A stretch of DNA of 64,000 bases, taken from positions 124,001 to 188,000 of the forward strand of contig JANQRZ010000018.1 of NCBI GenBank assembly GCA_028284265.1. The letters run 5' to 3'. Below, piece after piece: positions 52,351-60,074 of this stretch (its first letter is position 1; each line of letters opens with the position of its first letter). A model generated the notes under the pieces. The model was not told the DNA's origin, searched no databases, and saw nothing but the letters and a program-made list of their open reading frames with translations. The DNA is from Rhodothermales bacterium. Its GTDB lineage: Bacteria > Bacteroidota > Rhodothermia > Rhodothermales > JANQRZ01. Made by a program: the position numbers and the translations under genes.

Positions 52351-53565
52351 TCAGTGCAGCGCGGCCAAGCCCGTCTCGATCCGCTGCATCGCCGTCCGCA
52401 GGTCGCCCGACGAGGCGGCGTACGAGATCCGCACACCGGACGGGGCACCGAATGCATCGCCGGGAACGAGGGCCACGTCGTATTCCTCCAGCAGATAGAA
52501 ACACAGGTCCGTGCTCGTCTCAATCGCCCGCCCGCTCGGCGATGCCGTGCCGAGGTAGTGCGCGATATCGGGAAAGAGATAGAACGCGCCCTCCGGCTTC
52601 GGGCACTCGATGCCGGGGATTTTGGTGAGGGCGTCGAGGACGAACGCCCGGCGCTCGCGGAAGGCACGAACCATCTGACGCACCGGCTCCGGGTCCATCT
52701 CCAAGGCGGCGATGCCTGCCTGCTGGGTGATCGAACTCGGCGCGCTTGTGAGTTGGCTCTGCATCTTCGCGGCGGCACTCGCAATCCAACTCGGCGCGGC
52801 GAGGTAGCCCAGCCGCCAGCCCGTCATCGCATAGGCCTTCGAGAACCCGTTGACCGTCACCGTTCGCTCCTTCATCCCCGGCAGCGCCGCGAAGGAGACG
52901 TGCTCGGCGTCGTAGAGGACGTGCTCATAAATCTCGTCCGACACGACGACGACATCCTCGTAGCCACGCAATACCTCGGCGAAGGCTTCGAGTTCATCGC
53001 GGGCGTAGACCGCCCCGGTCGGATTCGACGGCGAGTTGAGCAGGAGGACGCGGGAACGATCCGTCAGCGCAGCCTCCAAGTCTTCGGGCTGCATTTTGTA
53101 GTCCCGCTCTGCCGAGGTCTCGACCACCACCGGCTCGGCCCCAGCGAGGCGCGCCATCTCGGGGTACGACACCCAGTACGGGGCTGGGATCACGACCTCA
53201 TCGCCCGGGCGACAGAGCACGAAGACCGATTGAGCGACGGACTGCTTGGCCCCGTTCGAGCAGACGATGTCGCTCGGCTCGTAGGTTAGCCCGTTGTCGT
53301 CGCGGAACTTTCGGGCGAGCGCCTCGCGTAGCTCTGGCGTACCGGGGTTGGCGGTGTAGTGCGTGTGGCCTTCCTCGATGGCGCGGATACCGGCGGCGCG
53401 GATCGGCTCCGGCGTGTCGAAGTCCGGCTCGCCTGCCGAGAGCGCGATAACGGGTCGCCCCTCGCGCTTGAGCGCCTTCGCACGGGCCGACATGGCGAGC
53501 GTCGCCGAGGGCTTCATGGCCTCGACACGGGGGTTCAGGTGGCGGTCCATCGTCGAGTGGTCCAT
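52351..53565 (-). CDS. Pyridoxal-phosphate aminotransferase, class I (aspartate type)
   Basis: A 404-residue enzyme from the ATG at 53565; the ATG at 53550 is as likely. The lysine that binds PLP is in NGFSKAYAMTGWRLGYLA near 240. Other class I features are IALSAGEPDFDTPEPI near 42, NSPSNPTGAVY near 175, and the carboxylate-binding Arg in SGVRISYAAS near 382. Bacterial aspartate or prephenate aminotransferases of the Thermus/Bacillus type fit best. It would transfer amino groups between aspartate/glutamate and 2-oxoacids. It starts 68 bp after coaD. Confidence 0.9.
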   Translation of the reverse strand: MDHSTMDRHLNPRVEAMKPSATLAMSARAKALKREGRPVIALSAGEPDFDTPEPIRAAGIRAIEEGHTHYTANPGTPELREALARKFRDDNGLTYEPSDIVCSNGAKQSVAQSVFVLCRPGDEVVIPAPYWVSYPEMARLAGAEPVVVETSAERDYKMQPEDLEAALTDRSRVLLLNSPSNPTGAVYARDELEAFAEVLRGYEDVVVVSDEIYEHVLYDAEHVSFAALPGMKERTVTVNGFSKAYAMTGWRLGYLAAPSWIASAAAKMQSQLTSAPSSITQQAGIAALEMDPEPVRQMVRAFRERRAFVLDALTKIPGIECPKPEGAFYLFPDIAHYLGTASPSGRAIETSTDLCFYLLEEYDVALVPGDAFGAPSGVRISYAASSGDLRTAMQRIETGLAALH

Positions 53566-53633
53566 GTCTGGGCGGGGTGAGAGAGCCAGCCCCGAAGGTA
53601 CGACGAGGCGAGCCAGCCTCGCACGTCTTCGCA

Positions 53634-54125
53634 TCAGCTTCGCGCTCGCAACCGGGCCAACACGGGGGGCGGCACGAAGGACGACACATCGCCCCCGAAG
53701 CGGTGGATTTCGCGGACCAGCGAGGCACTCGTGAAGGCGTTCTCCGGCTCTGGCGTCAGGAACAAAGTCACGATGTCCTCCGCCATGCGCCGGTTGGCGA
53801 CAGCCATCCGCATCTCGTAGTCGAAGTCCGAGACCTGCCGTAGCCCCCGCACGAGGGCGACCGCCCTACGCGCCTTCGCCCGGTCCACGATCAACCCGTC
53901 GAACGTTTCGATGCTGAGGCGTGCCCGCTCGTCCTCGGACCACTCCGCCGTAGACGCCTCGATCAACTCGATCCGCTCCTCGGCGCTGAAGAGACCGTGC
54001 TTGGCGACGTTGACGCCGACCGTCACCTCGACTCGGTCGAAAAGGCGAAGGGCACGGCGGAGCACGTCGAGGTGCCCGTTCGTGACGGGGTCGAAGGAGC
54101 CGGGATAGAGCGCGAGACGAGGCAT
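53634..54125 (-). CDS. coaD: Phosphopantetheine adenylyltransferase
   Basis: A 163-residue enzyme. The nucleotidyltransferase motif is PGSFDPVTNGHLDVL (TNGH is the HxGH type) near 8-22. It also has the conserved VRGLRQVSDFDYEMRMAVAN near 92-111 and the substrate loop FTSASLVREI near 132. It makes dephospho-CoA from 4'-phosphopantetheine and ATP, the fourth step in CoA synthesis. Length is exact for the family. It is the first gene of its minus-strand run. Confidence 0.96.
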   Translation of the reverse strand: MPRLALYPGSFDPVTNGHLDVLRRALRLFDRVEVTVGVNVAKHGLFSAEERIELIEASTAEWSEDERARLSIETFDGLIVDRAKARRAVALVRGLRQVSDFDYEMRMAVANRRMAEDIVTLFLTPEPENAFTSASLVREIHRFGGDVSSFVPPPVLARLRARS

Positions 54126-54156
54126 GGGCGGAAACGATTAATGAGGCGATCACCTT

Positions 54157-54303
54157 GCGTCACCCCGAGCGTAGTCGGGGAACCCGAAGGCTCGGCGAAG
54201 CCCATCTTTTCGGGGAAACGCTTCGCAACCTAGCAACACCGTGCCCGGAGAGATCTCTCCACTCGCTCCGGCACGCTGTGTCTGTGCTCAGTCGAGATGA
54301 CGC
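54157..54303. repeat. 147-bp imperfect palindromic repeat upstream of infC
   Basis: The ends GCGTCACCCCGA and TCGAGATGACGC are inverted copies with 10 of 12 matches. Between them lie CGAGCGTAGTCGGGGAACCC and AGAGATCTCTCCACTCGCTC. The pattern recalls the GTCATCCTGAGC...GAGATGAC interspersed repeats found in many genomes. It fills about half of the 356-bp gap between divergent coaD and infC. Confidence 0.6.
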
Positions 54304-54352
54304 CCTCTGAATGTCGCATCAAAGCAAGGACTGTGAAAATAGCAAATGCGCG

Positions 54353-54360
54353 TATCTTTA
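54353..54360 (+). promoter_or_regulatory. Putative -7 box of infC
   Basis: TATCTTTA, 122 bp before the infC start, matches the box found before rpmI. No TTG lies at the expected distance upstream (CTGTG near 54331 is the nearest). The implied leader of about 115 nt contains a 6-bp hairpin (CCGAGC 54430-54435, GCTCGG 54447-54452). Confidence 0.35.
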
Positions 54361-54481
54361 CCCACCCTTTACACGCGGGGATAGACCGAAGGAAACCTCA
54401 CCGTCAGCCCCGGCTTTACTTACTGTACGCCGAGCGATCACCCTGTGCTCGGATTTCGATTACCAACACGGAGATAACACC

Positions 54482-55036
54482 ATCGCCAGACGCTACTCCC
54501 GGCCGCAGCCCAAGCGCGGCCCCCAGACTCGCATCAACGACCAGATACGCTCCGACCGTGTCCGCGTCGTAGACCCCGAAGGCGAGCACGGCATCTACGA
54601 CACCTCTGCCGCCCTCGAACTCGCCCAGCGCCGGGGCCTCGACCTCGTCGAGGTGGCCCCCGACGCCGACCCGCCCGTAGCCAAGATTATGGACTACGGG
54701 AAGTACCGCTACGAGCAGCAGAAGAAGGAGAAGGAGCAGCGGAAGAAAGCCCACAAGGTCGAGCTGAAGGAGATCCGCTTCCGCCCCAACACGGACGACC
54801 ACGACTTCAACTTCAAGACGAAGCACGCCCGCGAGTTTCTCGAAGAGGGCAACCAGGTCAAGGCGTGGGTCCAGTTCCGGGGCCGCGACATCATCTACAA
54901 GGAGCGCGGGGCCGACCTCCTCGCCCGGTTCATAGAGACGCTCTCCGACATCTCGCGCGTCGAGCAGCTTCCCAAGATGGAAGGCCGCCGCATGACGGTA
55001 ATGCTCACGCCGGACAAGTCGGCGAAGAAGAACTGA
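54482..55036 (+). CDS. infC: Translation initiation factor IF-3, with non-canonical AUC start
   Basis: A 184-residue IF-3. The N-domain contains RINDQIRSDRVRVVDPEGEH, a Lys/Glu-rich linker (YEQQKKEKEQRKKAHK) follows, and the C-domain has EIRFRPNTDDHDFNFKTKHA and a terminal MTVMLTPDKSAKKN. No ATG, GTG or TTG lies in frame between implausible upstream codons and the domain. ATC at 54482-54484, 8 nt after GGAG (54470-54473), gives exactly the expected N terminus (ARRYSRPQP). IF-3 discriminates against AUU/AUC-type starts, so such a start allows autoregulation, as with E. coli infC (AUU). It heads the infC-rpmI-rplT region. Confidence 0.92.
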   Translation: MARRYSRPQPKRGPQTRINDQIRSDRVRVVDPEGEHGIYDTSAALELAQRRGLDLVEVAPDADPPVAKIMDYGKYRYEQQKKEKEQRKKAHKVELKEIRFRPNTDDHDFNFKTKHAREFLEEGNQVKAWVQFRGRDIIYKERGADLLARFIETLSDISRVEQLPKMEGRRMTVMLTPDKSAKKN

Positions 55037-55053
55037 GCCAGTACCGCCTGTGC

Positions 55054-55512
55054 ATGAGTTCTGAGCACCGATTTCTTGTCAAGACCTATCCTCGCAATCG
55101 CAGAGGTGACGCCTTTGCCCTCTGTGACATTCTAATCGAGGCGGGGCTTGAGGCATGGGTAAATGAACTGTCAGACGCCGAGACAGACTCAGATGAAGAA
55201 GCGGTCCAAGTAACGGTACCAGAGGAGCAGGCGGAGCAAGCAGGACAGGCGCTTCTTACTGTCATGGAGGGTGCTGACAATTTATCCTCTGTTCGCATTG
55301 ACGCAGAGATCCGCGGCTATACCGGACAGAATCTCTGCAAGATTGGCAAGCCCCTCGTATTCTGGGGAGCCGTATCACTACTTGGGATGCTTTCTTTCGG
55401 TTTTAGGACCGGATATGCCTTTGCTTTCGGAGGCATTCCACTTATTACTGGCACTTTGATGTGGCTAGCAGGGTCACGCCAGCTTGCCTCCTCGAAATCC
55501 GTCACTAAGTGA
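55054..55512 (+). CDS. DUF2007-like protein with two membrane helices, inserted after infC
   Basis: A 152-residue protein from the ATG at 55054, 17 bp after infC. The N-terminal part (FLVKTYPRNRRGDAFALCDI, then LIEAGLEAWVNELSD and EEAVQVTVPEEQAEQAGQAL) resembles the DUF2007 putative signal-transducing domain. Two hydrophobic segments follow near 103-120 and 122-142. Codon use is clearly less GC-rich than in infC or rpmI. The gene and the repeat after it separate infC from rpmI, which are usually adjacent, suggesting a later insertion. Confidence 0.7.
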   Translation: MSSEHRFLVKTYPRNRRGDAFALCDILIEAGLEAWVNELSDAETDSDEEAVQVTVPEEQAEQAGQALLTVMEGADNLSSVRIDAEIRGYTGQNLCKIGKPLVFWGAVSLLGMLSFGFRTGYAFAFGGIPLITGTLMWLAGSRQLASSKSVTK

Positions 55513-55530
55513 GCCAAGTGCCGCTACTCT

Positions 55531-55590
55531 GGGAGATTGCCACGTCGCCTACGGGACGAGTCCCTTCGGCTCCTCGCAATGACAGATAGG
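55531..55590. repeat. Interspersed palindromic repeat between the DUF2007-like gene and rpmI
   Basis: GGGAGATTGCCACGTCGCC ... GGCTCCTCGCAATGACAG, with an internal GGGACGAGTCCC palindrome (55553-55564). This matches the GTCATTGCGAGGAGC...GACGTGGCAATCTC repeat known from many Bacteroidota and other genomes (reverse strand). It lies in the 258-bp gap that also holds the rpmI promoter and attenuator. Confidence 0.6.
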
Positions 55591-55663
55591 AAAACTGCTC
55601 TTCTCCCTCCCGACCTTCCATTCTCCCCACGCCTCTTTTACTCCCCCTCTTCAAACTTCGGCG

Positions 55664-55694
55664 TTGCGGCGGTGGGCGCGTCCGCGTATCTTTA
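55664..55694 (+). promoter_or_regulatory. Putative promoter of rpmI-rplT
   Basis: TTG at 55664-55666 and TATCTTTA at 55687-55694, spaced by 20 bp, fit the Bacteroidota pattern. Transcription would start near 55700, placing the terminator-like hairpin at 55710 inside the leader. Confidence 0.45.
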
Positions 55695-55709
55695 TCGGTT
55701 CTGCACGAC

Positions 55710-55742
55710 GAGGCGATTCCCCGTGACTCGCCTCTCTTTTTT
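55710..55742 (+). terminator. Terminator-like hairpin in the rpmI leader (attenuator candidate)
   Basis: GAGGCGA (55710-55716) and TCGCCTC (55728-55734) form a perfect 7-bp stem with an 11-nt loop, followed at once by TCTTTTTT (55735-55742). The rpmI ATG is 28 nt downstream. With the promoter at 55664-55694 this would be a leader attenuator rather than an end of transcription. Ribosomal protein L20 autoregulates this operon in other phyla. Confidence 0.6.
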
Positions 55743-55770
55743 ACCCCCAGCAGCACGCTCGGAGCTTGTT

Positions 55771-55965
55771 ATGCCGAAGATGAAGACCAACAGCGGAGCC
55801 AAGAAGCGCTTCGGGCGGACCGCCAGCGGTCGGCTCAAGCGGAAGAAGGCTTTCGCCAAGCACATCCTTACGAAGAAGTCCCCCAAGCGGAAGCGCGATC
55901 TCCGCAAGGACACCCTCGTGCATAAGTCCGACGAGAAGCGCGTCAAGCGTCTCCTCGGCGGCTGA
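55771..55965 (+). CDS. rpmI: 50S ribosomal protein L35
   Basis: A 64-residue, highly basic ribosomal protein with the family pattern [20 protein letters not shown], then [20 protein letters not shown] and a terminal VKRLLGG. It starts at the ATG at 55771, 28 nt after an attenuator-like hairpin. rplT follows after 48 bp, so the two are one transcript. Confidence 0.97.
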   Translation: MPKMKTNSGAKKRFGRTASGRLKRKKAFAKHILTKKSPKRKRDLRKDTLVHKSDEKRVKRLLGG

Positions 55966-56013
55966 GCATCGCTCACCCTCACTATCTCTTTCACGCCTTA
56001 ACGGAGCAACCAA

Positions 56014-56361
56014 ATGCCACGCGCACGCAACACCGTGGCTTCCCGTCGCCGTCGCCGCAAGATTCTCAAGCAGGCGAAAGGCTATTGGGGTCGCCGAGGC
56101 AACGTCTACACCGTTGCCAAGCACTCCGTCGAGAAGGCCATGCAGTACCAGTACCGGGACCGCCGCCAGCGTAAGCGGCAGTTCCGGCGCTTGTGGATCG
56201 CCCGCATCAACGCCGCCGCGCGGCTGAACGGGACCACGTACTCGCGCCTGATCGCCGACCTTCGGAAAGCGGACATCCCGCTCAACCGGAAAGTGCTGGC
56301 CGACCTCGCCATGCACGACGCGGAAGCGTTTACCAAAGTCGTCGAACGAGCCGCAGCCTAG
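56014..56361 (+). CDS. rplT: 50S ribosomal protein L20
   Basis: A 115-residue protein with the L20 signature [40 protein letters not shown] and [20 protein letters not shown]. It binds 23S rRNA early in assembly and represses its own operon in other bacteria. A fair Shine-Dalgarno GGAG lies at 56003-56006, 7 nt before the start. The transcript probably ends in part at the hairpin at 56388-56421. Confidence 0.97.
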   Translation: MPRARNTVASRRRRRKILKQAKGYWGRRGNVYTVAKHSVEKAMQYQYRDRRQRKRQFRRLWIARINAAARLNGTTYSRLIADLRKADIPLNRKVLADLAMHDAEAFTKVVERAAA

Positions 56362-56387
56362 CCTGCGATTTCCGTTCGACATCCTTT

Positions 56388-56421
56388 CCCGTCCAGCCCC
56401 AGGCTCGGCGGGAATCTTTTT
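56388..56421 (+). terminator. Terminator-like hairpin after rplT, 14 nt before pheS
   Basis: CCCGTC-c-AGCC (56388-56398) pairs with GGCT-c-GGCGGG (56402-56412) through a 3-nt loop, with one mismatch and one G-T pair. AATC and then TTTTT (56417-56421) follow. The stem is strong and the pheS ATG begins at 56436, so pheS must rely on readthrough or on conditional melting of this hairpin. Confidence 0.55.
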
Positions 56422-56435
56422 ATCTGCACGCTGCC

Positions 56436-57470
56436 ATGGATACGATGACTCTCCGAGACGAAATCGACGCCCTCAGCCAAGAGATCGAAGCTGCTGACCT
56501 GCCCAGCGCCGACGAGATCGAGGCGTTCCGCATCCGCACGCTCGGACGCAAGAGCGGGGCGATCACGGCGCTCTTCGGTCGCATCACCGAGGTCGAGCCG
56601 TCCGAGCGAGGCAAGACGGGGCAGGCGCTGAATGCGCTCAAGCAACAAGCTGAGGCCCGCATCGAGTTGGCCCAAGCCGCGCTCACGAGCAGCGACGGAG
56701 CCGAGCGGACGGACCTCGACCTGACGCTGCCCGGTCGGGTGCCCGCGCCGGTCGAGCCGGGCAGCCTCCACCCGCTCACCCAGACGCTCGAAGAGATCAA
56801 AGGCATCTTCCGCCACTTCGGGTTCGATGTGGCCGAGGGGCCGGAGATCGAGGACGACTGGCACAACTTCACCGCGCTCAACTTCCCGCCCGAGCACCCG
56901 GCACGCGACATGCAGGACACGCTGTTCGTCGAGCCGCCGCCGCCGGACGGGCGCGGAATCGTGATGCGGACCCACACCTCGCCCGCGCAGATTCGGATTA
57001 TGGAGCAGCAGGCCCCGCCGATCCGGGTGATCGTGCCGGGGCGCGTCTACCGCAACGAGGCGATCTCGTACAAGAGTTACTGCCTCTTCCACCAGATCGA
57101 GGGTCTCGTGGTGGACGAGCACGCGACCTTCGCCGACCTCAAGGAGATGCTGCACGTCTTCGCCCAGGCGCTCTTTGGTGATGATGTCAAGATGCGCTTC
57201 CGTCCGAGCTTCTTCCCCTTCACCGAGCCGTCGGCGGAGGTCGATATCTGGTGGGCCGATGAGACCATCGAGGGCGGCGGACGCTGGATGGAAATCCTCG
57301 GCTGCGGCATGGTCGATCCGAACGTCCTCGAAGCCGTCGACATCGACCCCGAGCGCTACACCGGCTACGCGTGGGGCATGGGCGTCGAGCGCATGGCGAT
57401 GCTGAAGTACGGCGTCGACGATATCCGCCTGTTCTACGAAAACGACACGCGGTTTTTAAAACAGTTTTAA
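56436..57470 (+). CDS. pheS: Phenylalanyl-tRNA synthetase alpha subunit
   Basis: A 344-residue class II synthetase subunit from the ATG at 56436; a longer open frame overlaps rplT. The N-terminal coiled coil ([18 protein letters not shown]) contacts tRNA. The catalytic core has [13 protein letters not shown] near 172, [12 protein letters not shown] near 215, [15 protein letters not shown] near 258, [15 protein letters not shown] near 283 and the motif-3 element [13 protein letters not shown] near 313. It pairs with PheT in an alpha2-beta2 enzyme. A hairpin-forming repeat separates it from pheT (72-bp gap). Confidence 0.97.
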   Translation: MDTMTLRDEIDALSQEIEAADLPSADEIEAFRIRTLGRKSGAITALFGRITEVEPSERGKTGQALNALKQQAEARIELAQAALTSSDGAERTDLDLTLPGRVPAPVEPGSLHPLTQTLEEIKGIFRHFGFDVAEGPEIEDDWHNFTALNFPPEHPARDMQDTLFVEPPPPDGRGIVMRTHTSPAQIRIMEQQAPPIRVIVPGRVYRNEAISYKSYCLFHQIEGLVVDEHATFADLKEMLHVFAQALFGDDVKMRFRPSFFPFTEPSAEVDIWWADETIEGGGRWMEILGCGMVDPNVLEAVDIDPERYTGYAWGMGVERMAMLKYGVDDIRLFYENDTRFLKQF

Positions 57471-57477
57471 GCTTTTG

Positions 57478-57536
57478 GCTATTGGCTTTTAGCTCTCAGC
57501 CCAGAAGCTAAAAGCCAATAGCTAACAGCCAATAGC
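57478..57536. repeat. Palindromic repeat between pheS and pheT
   Basis: GCTATTGGCTTTTAGCT (57478-57494) and AGCTAAAAGCCAATAGC (57506-57522) form a perfect 17-bp inverted repeat with an 11-nt loop. A direct partial copy GCTAACAGCCAATAGC follows at 57521-57536. The CTATTGGCTTTTAGCT motif occurs in intergenic repeats of several phyla as I recall. It lies in the leader of pheT, 6 bp before its ATG, and would fold in the pheST mRNA. Confidence 0.7.
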
Positions 57537-57542
57537 ATCCCT

Positions 57543-60026
57543 ATGAACATCTCCACCAACTGGCTCGCCGACTACGTCGAGCACGACCTCTCGCCCGACG
57601 CCCTCGCCGACGTGCTGACGATGCTCGGCCTGGAGGTCGAGTCCGTCGAAACGCACGGGCGCGACCTCACGGGCGTCGTCGTCGGACACGTCCTCGACAC
57701 GCGGCCACACCCGAACGCCGACCGGCTGACGCTCTGCGACGTAGACCTCGGCGGCGAGTCGCCGGTGCAGATCGTCTGCGGCGCACCGAACGTGGCGGCC
57801 GGGCAGAAGGTGCCAGTCGCGACGGTCGGCACGACGCTGATGCTGCCCTCGCGCAAGACGGGCGAGCTAGAGCCGGTCACGCTCAGCAAAGCCAAGCTGC
57901 GCGGCGAAGAGTCGAGCGGGATGATCTGCGCCGAAGACGAACTCGGCCTCGGTACCGACCATGACGGCATCATGGTGTTGGACGCCGATGCACCCGTTGG
58001 CCAGCCGTTCGCGCAGTACCTCGCCGAGCGCGGTCGGACGACCAGCGACTCGGTCCTCGACATCGCCATCACCCCGAACCGCCCCGATGCGGTGAGCCAC
58101 CTCGGCGTGGCGCGCGACGTGGCGGCAGTCGTGGACACTTTGCTCACACGACCCGAGATCGAGATTCCACAGCCCGGCGGTGAGGCGGCAGAAATGGTGC
58201 CGGTCGAGATCGAAGCGCCGGAGGTCTGCCACCGGTTCGTCGGGATGATCGTGCGCGGCGTGACGGTCGGCGAGTCGCCGGACTGGCTCAAGGTCCGGCT
58301 CGAAGCCATCGGCCTCCGCCCGCGCAACAACGTGGTCGATATCACCAACTACGTGATGATGGAATCGGGGCAGCCGCTCCACGCCTACGATCTCGACAAA
58401 GTCGCCGGGCCGCGCTTCGTCGTCCGCGAGGCCACCCCTGAGGAGAAGCTGACCACGCTCGACGACAAAGAGCGTACGCTTCCCACCGGGACCGTCGTCG
58501 TCGCCGACGCCGACGGGGCCTCCGGCATCGCAGGCGTGATGGGCGGAGCCGACTCCGAGATTTCCGAGTCCACCACGACCGTCTTCATCGAGGGCGCGTA
58601 TTGGGACCCGGTGACGATCCGCAAGACCGCAAAGGCGCTCGGGATGCAGACTGACGCCTCGTACCGCTTCGAGCGCGGCGTGGACACCGAGGGGCAGCCG
58701 TGGGCCGTCGCCCGCGCCGCGCACCTGACGGCAGAGTTGGGTGGCGGCGAGATCGTGCCCGGCCTGATCGATGCGCGCCCGGTCGTGCCGGAGCCGCGCG
58801 AGGTGACGCTCCGCCCATCGCGCCTCACCCGCATCCTCGGTACCGAGATTCCCGTCGACGAAGTCAAGCGCCTGCTCACAGCCATCGGCTTCGAGATCGG
58901 CGATGCCAGCGTGGACAACCCTGACGCCGGTTTGAACGTCGTCGTGCCGACGTTTCGCCCGGACATCGAGCGCGAGATCGACGCGATCGAGGAGGTCGCC
59001 CGGCTGTGGGGCTTCGACCGCGTACCGACGCCGGAAGCGACCGCTGTACCCTACGCCCCGCCGCACCCAGACCGAGCCGCGCAGCTTCGAGAGAGCGTGC
59101 GCAGCCACCTCGTCGGTTTGGGCTTCCGCGAGTTGTACACCAATAGCCTCATCCCTGCCCCCGTCGCCGAGGCGTTCGCCGACGCCGAACTCGTAGGCGT
59201 CGAGATGGAGTCGGTGGAGACGGTCAACGCGATCAGCCGAGAGATGAACGCGCTCCGCCCGAGCCTCCTCCCCGGCCTGCTCGGCGCGATGAGCTACAAC
59301 CAGAACCGCGACGCAGGCGCGCTCCGCTTCTTCGAGTTCGGGCACGTCTACGGCCGCGCCGACGATCCGGCGAACGCCATCGAGGGCTATCACGAGCACA
59401 CGTCGCTGATCCTCGGCATGAGCGGCCCGGCCCAGATGAGCGGAGGCGACCAGAACGAGCGCGGTACGGACTTCTTCGACCTCAAAGGCGTCGTCGAGCA
59501 TCTGCTCCGCTCGCTCGGCATTGCGAGCATCGAAGAAGTAGCCGGACTAGAAGCCAACGAGCGGACGGCCTACCGCCTATTCCTCGATTACAACGGCCAG
59601 CGCCTCGGCGTGATCGCCCGCACATCGGACGCGCTCGGCGACACGTCGGACCTGCAAGAGCCGGTCTACTTTGCAGAGCTAGACTGGGATACGCTCTCGG
59701 CGCTTCTGACCAGCCAGCCGCCGACACGCTACACGCCAATCTCCCGTGCCCCTGCCGTGGACCGCGACCTCGCGGTGATCGTCGGGAAAACCGCCCCCGT
59801 AGGCCCACTGCTCTCAGCGATCCGTGAGGCGGGCGGAGACCTCCTCCAAAGCGCCCGCGTATTCGACCTCTACGAAGGCGATCGCATCGAGGCCGACAAG
59901 AAAAGCATCGCTTTCGCTCTCCGGTTCGGGGCCGACAAGACGCTGACAGACAAAGTCATCGACAAGCGCGTTCGCGCCATCGTGGACCGCCTCGGACGCG
60001 ACCACGGCGCGCAGCTTCGGCAGTGA
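57543..60026 (+). CDS. pheT: Phenylalanyl-tRNA synthetase beta subunit
   Basis: An 827-residue subunit with the standard order. The EMAP-II-like tRNA-binding domain lies at about 40-155 (VVVGHVLDTRPHPNADRLTL, then VCGAPNVAAGQKVPVA). It is followed by the B3/B4 editing region (about 210-400; ITNYVMMESGQPLHAYDLDK, DASYRFERGVDTEG) and B5 (about 410-490). The catalytic-like core follows, and the C-terminal FDX-ACB anticodon-binding domain (about 730-827) has ISRAPAVDRDLAVIVGK. It edits mischarged Tyr-tRNAPhe and positions tRNA. It is cotranscribed with pheS. Confidence 0.97.
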   Translation: MNISTNWLADYVEHDLSPDALADVLTMLGLEVESVETHGRDLTGVVVGHVLDTRPHPNADRLTLCDVDLGGESPVQIVCGAPNVAAGQKVPVATVGTTLMLPSRKTGELEPVTLSKAKLRGEESSGMICAEDELGLGTDHDGIMVLDADAPVGQPFAQYLAERGRTTSDSVLDIAITPNRPDAVSHLGVARDVAAVVDTLLTRPEIEIPQPGGEAAEMVPVEIEAPEVCHRFVGMIVRGVTVGESPDWLKVRLEAIGLRPRNNVVDITNYVMMESGQPLHAYDLDKVAGPRFVVREATPEEKLTTLDDKERTLPTGTVVVADADGASGIAGVMGGADSEISESTTTVFIEGAYWDPVTIRKTAKALGMQTDASYRFERGVDTEGQPWAVARAAHLTAELGGGEIVPGLIDARPVVPEPREVTLRPSRLTRILGTEIPVDEVKRLLTAIGFEIGDASVDNPDAGLNVVVPTFRPDIEREIDAIEEVARLWGFDRVPTPEATAVPYAPPHPDRAAQLRESVRSHLVGLGFRELYTNSLIPAPVAEAFADAELVGVEMESVETVNAISREMNALRPSLLPGLLGAMSYNQNRDAGALRFFEFGHVYGRADDPANAIEGYHEHTSLILGMSGPAQMSGGDQNERGTDFFDLKGVVEHLLRSLGIASIEEVAGLEANERTAYRLFLDYNGQRLGVIARTSDALGDTSDLQEPVYFAELDWDTLSALLTSQPPTRYTPISRAPAVDRDLAVIVGKTAPVGPLLSAIREAGGDLLQSARVFDLYEGDRIEADKKSIAFALRFGADKTLTDKVIDKRVRAIVDRLGRDHGAQLRQ

Positions 60027-60074
60027 TGAGGCCGACACCAACCGTATATTCCGCAAGACCTTTTCCTGCTTCCC

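Noticed and set aside
56362-56435. Phe-rich leader peptide controlling pheS
   Set aside because: Phe codons occur in one frame, but there is no start codon or stop arrangement that would make a leader peptide.
57867-59501. Minus-strand open frame of 544 codons
   Set aside because: Antisense to pheT; Asp/Arg/His-rich shadow composition typical of GC-rich DNA.
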